DNA of 64,000 nucleotides from Brachionus rotundiformis. Taxonomy: Eukaryota > Rotifera > Eurotatoria > Ploima > Brachionidae. The stretch covers positions 2,821,961-2,885,960 of the forward strand of contig JAESIW010000137.1 in assembly GCA_016802295.1 (NCBI GenBank), in the 5' to 3' direction. This document shows positions 60,258 to 64,000 of the stretch, piece by piece (position 1 is the first letter of the stretch; each line of letters begins with the position of its first letter). Made by a program: the position numbers and the translations under genes. The notes below the pieces were generated by a model, which was not told the DNA's origin, did not search any database, and was given only the letters and a program-made list of their open reading frames with translations.

Positions 60258-60692
60258 TTAAAAATTATCAGAATCTTTTTTTCTAGTATCTGATTCTTTC
60301 GATTTAAGTGCATAATATTCATCGATTTCTAAAAATAAAAATATAAACAAATTAATTATTTGAAAAAACATTTTCCAATTATTACCTGTAACAATTTGGT
60401 GTTTATATTTATTGCTTAATTTAGAACAATTTTTGTGCGAAGTATGCTTTCTAGCAGTCTGTTTAGTTTTGTTCTTTTTTAAACTTAGGTAAATAGAAGT
60501 ATTTTTGCTCTCCATTTCTATGAATTTTGTAATCATTTTGTTAGTACTTTTACGAGCAGTTTGCTTGGTTACGCCAATACTTAACTTTGACTCAAATTCG
60601 ACATAATCACTTTTAAAAGAATTTAAGGGTAATGATAGTGATTCATTAGAACAAGAATATTGCGGAGAGCTTGGTAAGACCTGATCACTCAT
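60258..60692 (-). CDS. Small protein with two histone H3 N-terminal tail mimics
   Basis: Two exons on the minus strand (60386-60692 and 60258-60328) join in phase to 125 residues, starting MSDQVLPSSPQYSCSNES. Residues 42-50 are TKQTARKST and residues 76-84 are TKQTARKHT. Histone H3 residues 3-11 are TKQTARKST, so the K4 and K9 positions, R8 and (in the first copy) S10 are all present. After the second copy, lysines sit at the spacing of H3 K14 and K18. There is no histone fold: the rest is serine-, lysine- and asparagine-rich, ending EIDEYYALKSKESDTRKKDS. Exon 1 is intact and the splice is canonical (GTAATA..TTTTTAG). Function is unknown; a decoy or platform for H3-tail enzymes and readers is an inference. 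An acceptor-like TTTAAG lies just upstream of the ATG. Confidence 0.7.
   Translation of the reverse strand: MSDQVLPSSPQYSCSNESLSLPLNSFKSDYVEFESKLSIGVTKQTARKSTNKMITKFIEMESKNTSIYLSLKKNKTKQTARKHTSHKNCSKLSNKYKHQIVTGNNWKMFFQIINLFIFLFLEIDEYYALKSKESDTRKKDSDNF
60441..60467 (-). other. Second H3-tail motif (TKQTARKHT)
   Basis: Codons ACT AAA CAG ACT GCT AGA are followed by AAG CAT ACT. Identical to H3 3-11 except His at the Ser10 position. Five of the seven shared residues use different codons from the first copy. Confidence 0.95.
60543..60569 (-). other. First H3-tail motif (TKQTARKST)
   Basis: Codons ACC AAG CAA ACT GCT CGT are followed by AAA AGT ACT. Identical to H3 residues 3-11. Confidence 0.95.
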
Positions 60693-61283
60693 TATGAATG
60701 TTTTTCTTAAATAAAAATTAAATAAAATTATGACTTTAAAGTATTGATAATAATTGCATTTAAATGCAAAAAATAATCTTGATAAAATTTTTCATTTATA
60801 ATATTTAACAATAGCTTTAGGTTAAAATAATTTTTAAATTGTATACAATCAGTATATATATAATAATAATCAAAAAACGAACTATATTTAAGGCTTTTTT
60901 GTAAATTTTCGATAAATATTTTAAACATTTTAAAATATTTATTCCAATTTTAAATTTACTTTAATAGTTACTTAAATTTAAATAAACTGATATTACAAAT
61001 TTTAGTAAAATCGTTTTAATTTATAAATGAAAAAAAAATTGATTTTATATTTCTTTAATTTTATTTGCAAACGGTAAATTCTTTAAACTTACAAATTGTT
61101 AATTATTTTTTATATATAAATTACGAAAATATTAAAAACCTTTGATAAAAAATTAATCGAAAATTTTTATTATGTAAAAAAAAATCAAGCTCACTATTAG
61201 CAAAAAAATATCTAGTTTTAAAATAAAATTAAAAAATTTTATTTATTATGCGAAATATCTAAATTCTATTCATAATTTTATAA
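60693..61283. other. Spacer between the H3-tail protein and the amidohydrolase gene
   Basis: AT-rich; divergent promoters for both neighbours are expected here. A minus-strand frame at 60728-60928 is of low-complexity composition and is not supported. Confidence 0.45.
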
Positions 61284-61382
61284 AATAAGTTTAATCAAGA
61301 TCTATTATTATACTTTGGGTTTTATTCAGTTGTCAAGCTGACTCGGTTTTGGAAAACGTATATTCAAAGAGCTAGATATTTA

Positions 61383-62324
61383 ATGTTGACTAGCTTGGCA
61401 AATGACCAATCTAATTCTAATGTTGTCTTTGGTTATAAAAATTTCACAGAATTAGAATTAGGAAATATAAATATACTTTTGAGTGTACCCCATGACGGTT
61501 CTTTACGCCCCAATGAAATTCCAAATAGAGAGAATGATTTGAATGGTAATTTAAAAAGTGATAAAAATACACGAAAATTTGCCAAATTTATGAAAAATGA
61601 GCTTGAATTTTTGTTTCACTCTAGGCATGGAATAAAATTGATTCCATTTGCTTTATATAATAATTTACACAGGTAAGTTAATTTTAGGGGGCTTAATATG
61701 CATCTTTCTAAAAGAATAATTATTTAAAGAGTAAAAATGGATCCGAATCGTGACTTGGTAAATTGTTGCCATAATACCAATCATGAAGCCTATACTGCCT
61801 ACAAAGATTATCACTCAATGATTGATACGTGCTTCTGGAAGAATTTCGTTTTATCAAATAATTTTGACCAAGGTCTAGTTTTGGACATACATGGAAACTC
61901 ACACCAGGAACAATGGATTGAATTAGGATATTTGTTAAAAAGTTGTGAACTAGAAAACGATAAACTTTCAAATTCATTGAATTCTTCAATCGGATCTATG
62001 GCATCCAAAAGCTTATATAACCTTGAAGAACTGATCAGAGGAGATAAGGTATCACTAGGCTCTCTGATTGAAAATAAAAGTAACATTAAAGTAGTTCCTT
62101 CGCCAAACTTTAAGTCTCCAAAGGGAGGAAGCTATTATAGTGGTGGCTTCATTACTGAATATCACGGATCTTTTTATGATGCATCTAAACGACTAAATTC
62201 AATCCAAATTGAACTTCCTTTATGGATGAGAACTGATAAATATATTGAATTGAATGCCAAACACATCGCAAAAGCTATTTTTGATTTTTATGAACTACAT
62301 TCATTAAACTCTTTAACAATCTAA
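61383..62324 (+). CDS. N-formylglutamate amidohydrolase-like protein
   Basis: Exon 61383-61672 joins exon 61730-62324 in phase (..NNLHR to VKMDPNRD..), giving about 295 residues from the ATG at 61383. The frame stays open upstream to 61284 without an ATG, and TTATTCAG at 61322-61329 looks like an acceptor, so one more 5' exon is likely. Family motifs: LLSVPHDGSLRPNEIPNR, KIIRL-type LHRVKMDPNRD, VLDIHGNSHQEQWIELGY, SSIGSMASKSL, VPSPNFKSPKGGSYYSGGFI and IQIELPLWMR. The His/Asp residues of SVPHDG and DIHGN are expected metal ligands. Bacterial relatives release glutamate from N-formylglutamate in histidine breakdown; the animal homologues are little studied, so the substrate is uncertain. Confidence 0.83.
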
Positions 62325-62769
62325 TTTTTTGTATAATTAAAATAATATAATAAGTGTCTTTGCGACTTTTTCAAAATTAAACAACAATTTTCACCAAAAT
62401 TCTACTCCGAAACTAACATTAAATAAGAAATCATATTTCTAAAACACATTTGTTGAATTTTAGTCTAATTTTTTTTTAAATATATAGTTGTAAATAAAAT
62501 ATTAAGTTTGAAAATTGAGAAAAATCATTAATTCTTTTAGGTCTTAGGCTATAGAATTAAATAGGACAAAAAATAAAAACATTCAAAGGTAATACAAACA
62601 CTTTATTTAAAAAGGGAATTTAAATTAATTTTTTTTAGACTTTTGATCAAACTAAAAGGTTGATGGATTTGATTGTTTCTAGGGAACAACTAACCGCGGA
62701 TAAAATTCTGATTGACCTAATGAATTTTTTAAGAAATATTAAATTTAATTTATAAGGTTTTATTTATAA
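62325..62769. other. Spacer between convergent genes
   Basis: AT-rich 3' regions of the amidohydrolase-like and UNC93A-like genes. Nothing else is seen. Confidence 0.5.
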
Positions 62770-64000
62770 TTAAACATTCAATTGAATTATTCCAAGTCTA
62801 AGTTCAAGCAAAACGTATCCAATCATTCCGATAGTCAGGTATATTAATAGGAGATATAATTTAATATTTGTTGATAAAAGATTTGAATAAGCGAATGAAA
62901 TAGCATAGCCCACAGATTGCCTTTTAAAATTATTTTTAAATCAAAATTTTAAAATAACCTGTTACCATAGCTTTAAATTGGAAAAGGCTGCCTCTTCATT
63001 TGATTTGAATACAAATCCGTAGAATGCTTAATTATTCAAATTAAACATCATTTATTGTTTTTAAATACAAACCATTTATTTGAGTGTTCCAGCTTGATAA
63101 AATTAAATAAAAATAAAAAATTTCATTTTTTAGGGTAAAATCTACCCTGCATCTGTAGCTCCCCAAATAATCGCTACAATGAACAAAATAAAGCTTTCAT
63201 GCATCTTAGGTTCCCATATAAGTTGTAATATAATAGATACATAGTTAAGGAACGCTAGCAATCCAAAGCCTATCTTTCGTCCGACAAGTTTTACCATGTA
63301 ACCAAACCAATAAGAACCGATAGTAGAAGAAACACCATAAGTAACCATCACAAAGCCAACAAAATTAATACCTTTAATGCAACTTACAAACGACTTAATT
63401 ATTTAATTTTTGACTGACTATTTAAAGTACTTGTAAAAAATTTACTTTAGTAAAATCTGCTAATAAGTATGCTTGTTCAAAGCCCAACCATATGGTAAGA
63501 GGAATCAATAAAATTTGATTTAGTGATTTCATGTTTTTTAAAGTATTTAGCATTAATTTAATAGGAGATTTTGTTTGGTCATCTGTAGTGCTCAATCCTA
63601 TTTTTTTATATTTATCAACAAAAATAATTATTAGAATGGTTCCGATCACTGCTGATAAAACAAAAATTGCACAAAGTATGTAAACCTAAGCAAAAATAAT
63701 AATTTAAAATATTTTCAAAAATTAATTTAAACCGATGTTTGAGTTGGCTTTATGATAGCCTCGTTAACCAAAGATGGATGATCATTTTTTGCACAAAAAC
63801 TAACATTATTAAGGATATTGTCAACTTTTATATTGGACTTCAGAACAGTAGAAATAATTAAATTTCCCCATATTTGAGCTAAAATCAAGAAATAGTTAAA
63901 TTAAATAAAAATTTAGATATACTTACAAGATTGAAATAGAGCATAAAAAATTCCAAAAAATCTATTGATAATAATTTCTGATTTTTGACCAGTTAAACTT
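62770..64000 (-). CDS. UNC93A-like membrane protein, C-terminal part (runs off the window)
   Basis: Several exons on the minus strand, entering from beyond 64000 and ending at the stop 62770-62772. Readable blocks: a membrane segment IGTILIIIFVD, IPLTIWLGFEQAYLLADFTK, GFVMVTYGVSSTIGSYWFGY, FILFIVAIIWGATDAG, FKSNEEAAFSNLKLWQS and GYAISFAYSNLLSTNIKLYL. The last two match UNC93A (EAAF.N..LWQS.GFA.SFAYS). UNC93 proteins have a major-facilitator-like fold of about twelve membrane segments; UNC93A has no settled substrate. The exons are short with introns of about 50 bp. The N-terminal half lies outside the window. Confidence 0.85.

Noticed and set aside
60258..60692. Degenerate histone H3 gene instead of a tail-mimic protein
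   Set aside because: Two tail motifs, no alpha-helical histone fold, an intact frame and a canonical intron argue against a decayed H3; a faint likeness of the last 25 residues to the H3 alpha-N region is not enough to call.
1..64000. tRNA, rRNA, CRISPR or prokaryotic operon signals
   Set aside because: None seen; the window is eukaryotic with spliced genes.

Overview
The window is a piece of an animal (metazoan) nuclear genome. It is strongly AT-rich. Genes are split by many short introns (about 45-70 bp) with GT..AG borders, and they include animal proteins such as Vasa, NOMO, SPEF1, WDR31, STARD7, UNC93A and a DAPK/DRAK-type kinase. AT-richness, compact genes and Tc1-type helix-turn-helix relics fit a small invertebrate, perhaps a monogonont rotifer such as Brachionus. 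The phylum is an inference, not something the window proves. One assembly gap (Ns) lies at 48451-49134.

Layout. 1-4911: AT-rich flank and a 4.2-kb DNA transposon with perfect 192-bp terminal inverted repeats and an 8-bp target duplication, sitting just upstream of NOMO (5153-9157). 9158-11007: spacer with a MITE-like inverted-repeat element. 11008-18620, minus strand: a glycogen-targeting PP1 subunit, a 13-exon ABCH-like ABC transporter with a probable second first exon, and a three-LIM protein. 20180-23807, minus: RECQL4 helicase. 23808-29145: gene-poor spacer. 29146-30929: DRAK-like kinase. 32872-42236: dense block of SPEF1, PPOX (minus), RFC2, STARD7 and Vasa. 44354-46954, minus: a fusion of a Tc1-type DNA-binding region with two BEN domains. 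47975-49622: about 480-bp direct repeats around the gap. 49799-62324: ANKRD45-like (minus), MAK16, MRPL45, WDR31 (minus), a secreted orphan (minus), SURF6 (minus), an RNF4-like SUMO-targeted ubiquitin ligase (minus), a small protein carrying two copies of the histone H3 tail (minus), and an N-formylglutamate amidohydrolase-like enzyme. 62770-64000, minus: UNC93A-like protein, cut by the window edge.

Most genes are unrelated housekeeping functions. Broad themes recur: genome maintenance (RECQL4, RFC2), ribosome biogenesis and mitochondrial translation (MAK16, SURF6, MRPL45), mitochondria and heme (PPOX, STARD7), germline (Vasa), cilia (SPEF1, perhaps ANKRD45 and WDR31), and chromatin or nuclear regulation (RNF4-like, HTH-BEN-BEN, H3-tail protein).

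The strongest candidate for something undescribed is the 125-residue protein at 60258-60692. It contains TKQTARKST and TKQTARKHT, that is histone H3 residues 3-11 twice, and five of the seven shared residues are encoded by different synonymous codons in the two copies. The second is the HTH-BEN-BEN fusion. Exon borders were worked out by eye from splice signals, reading phase and remembered family sequences; no alignment or transcript data were available.
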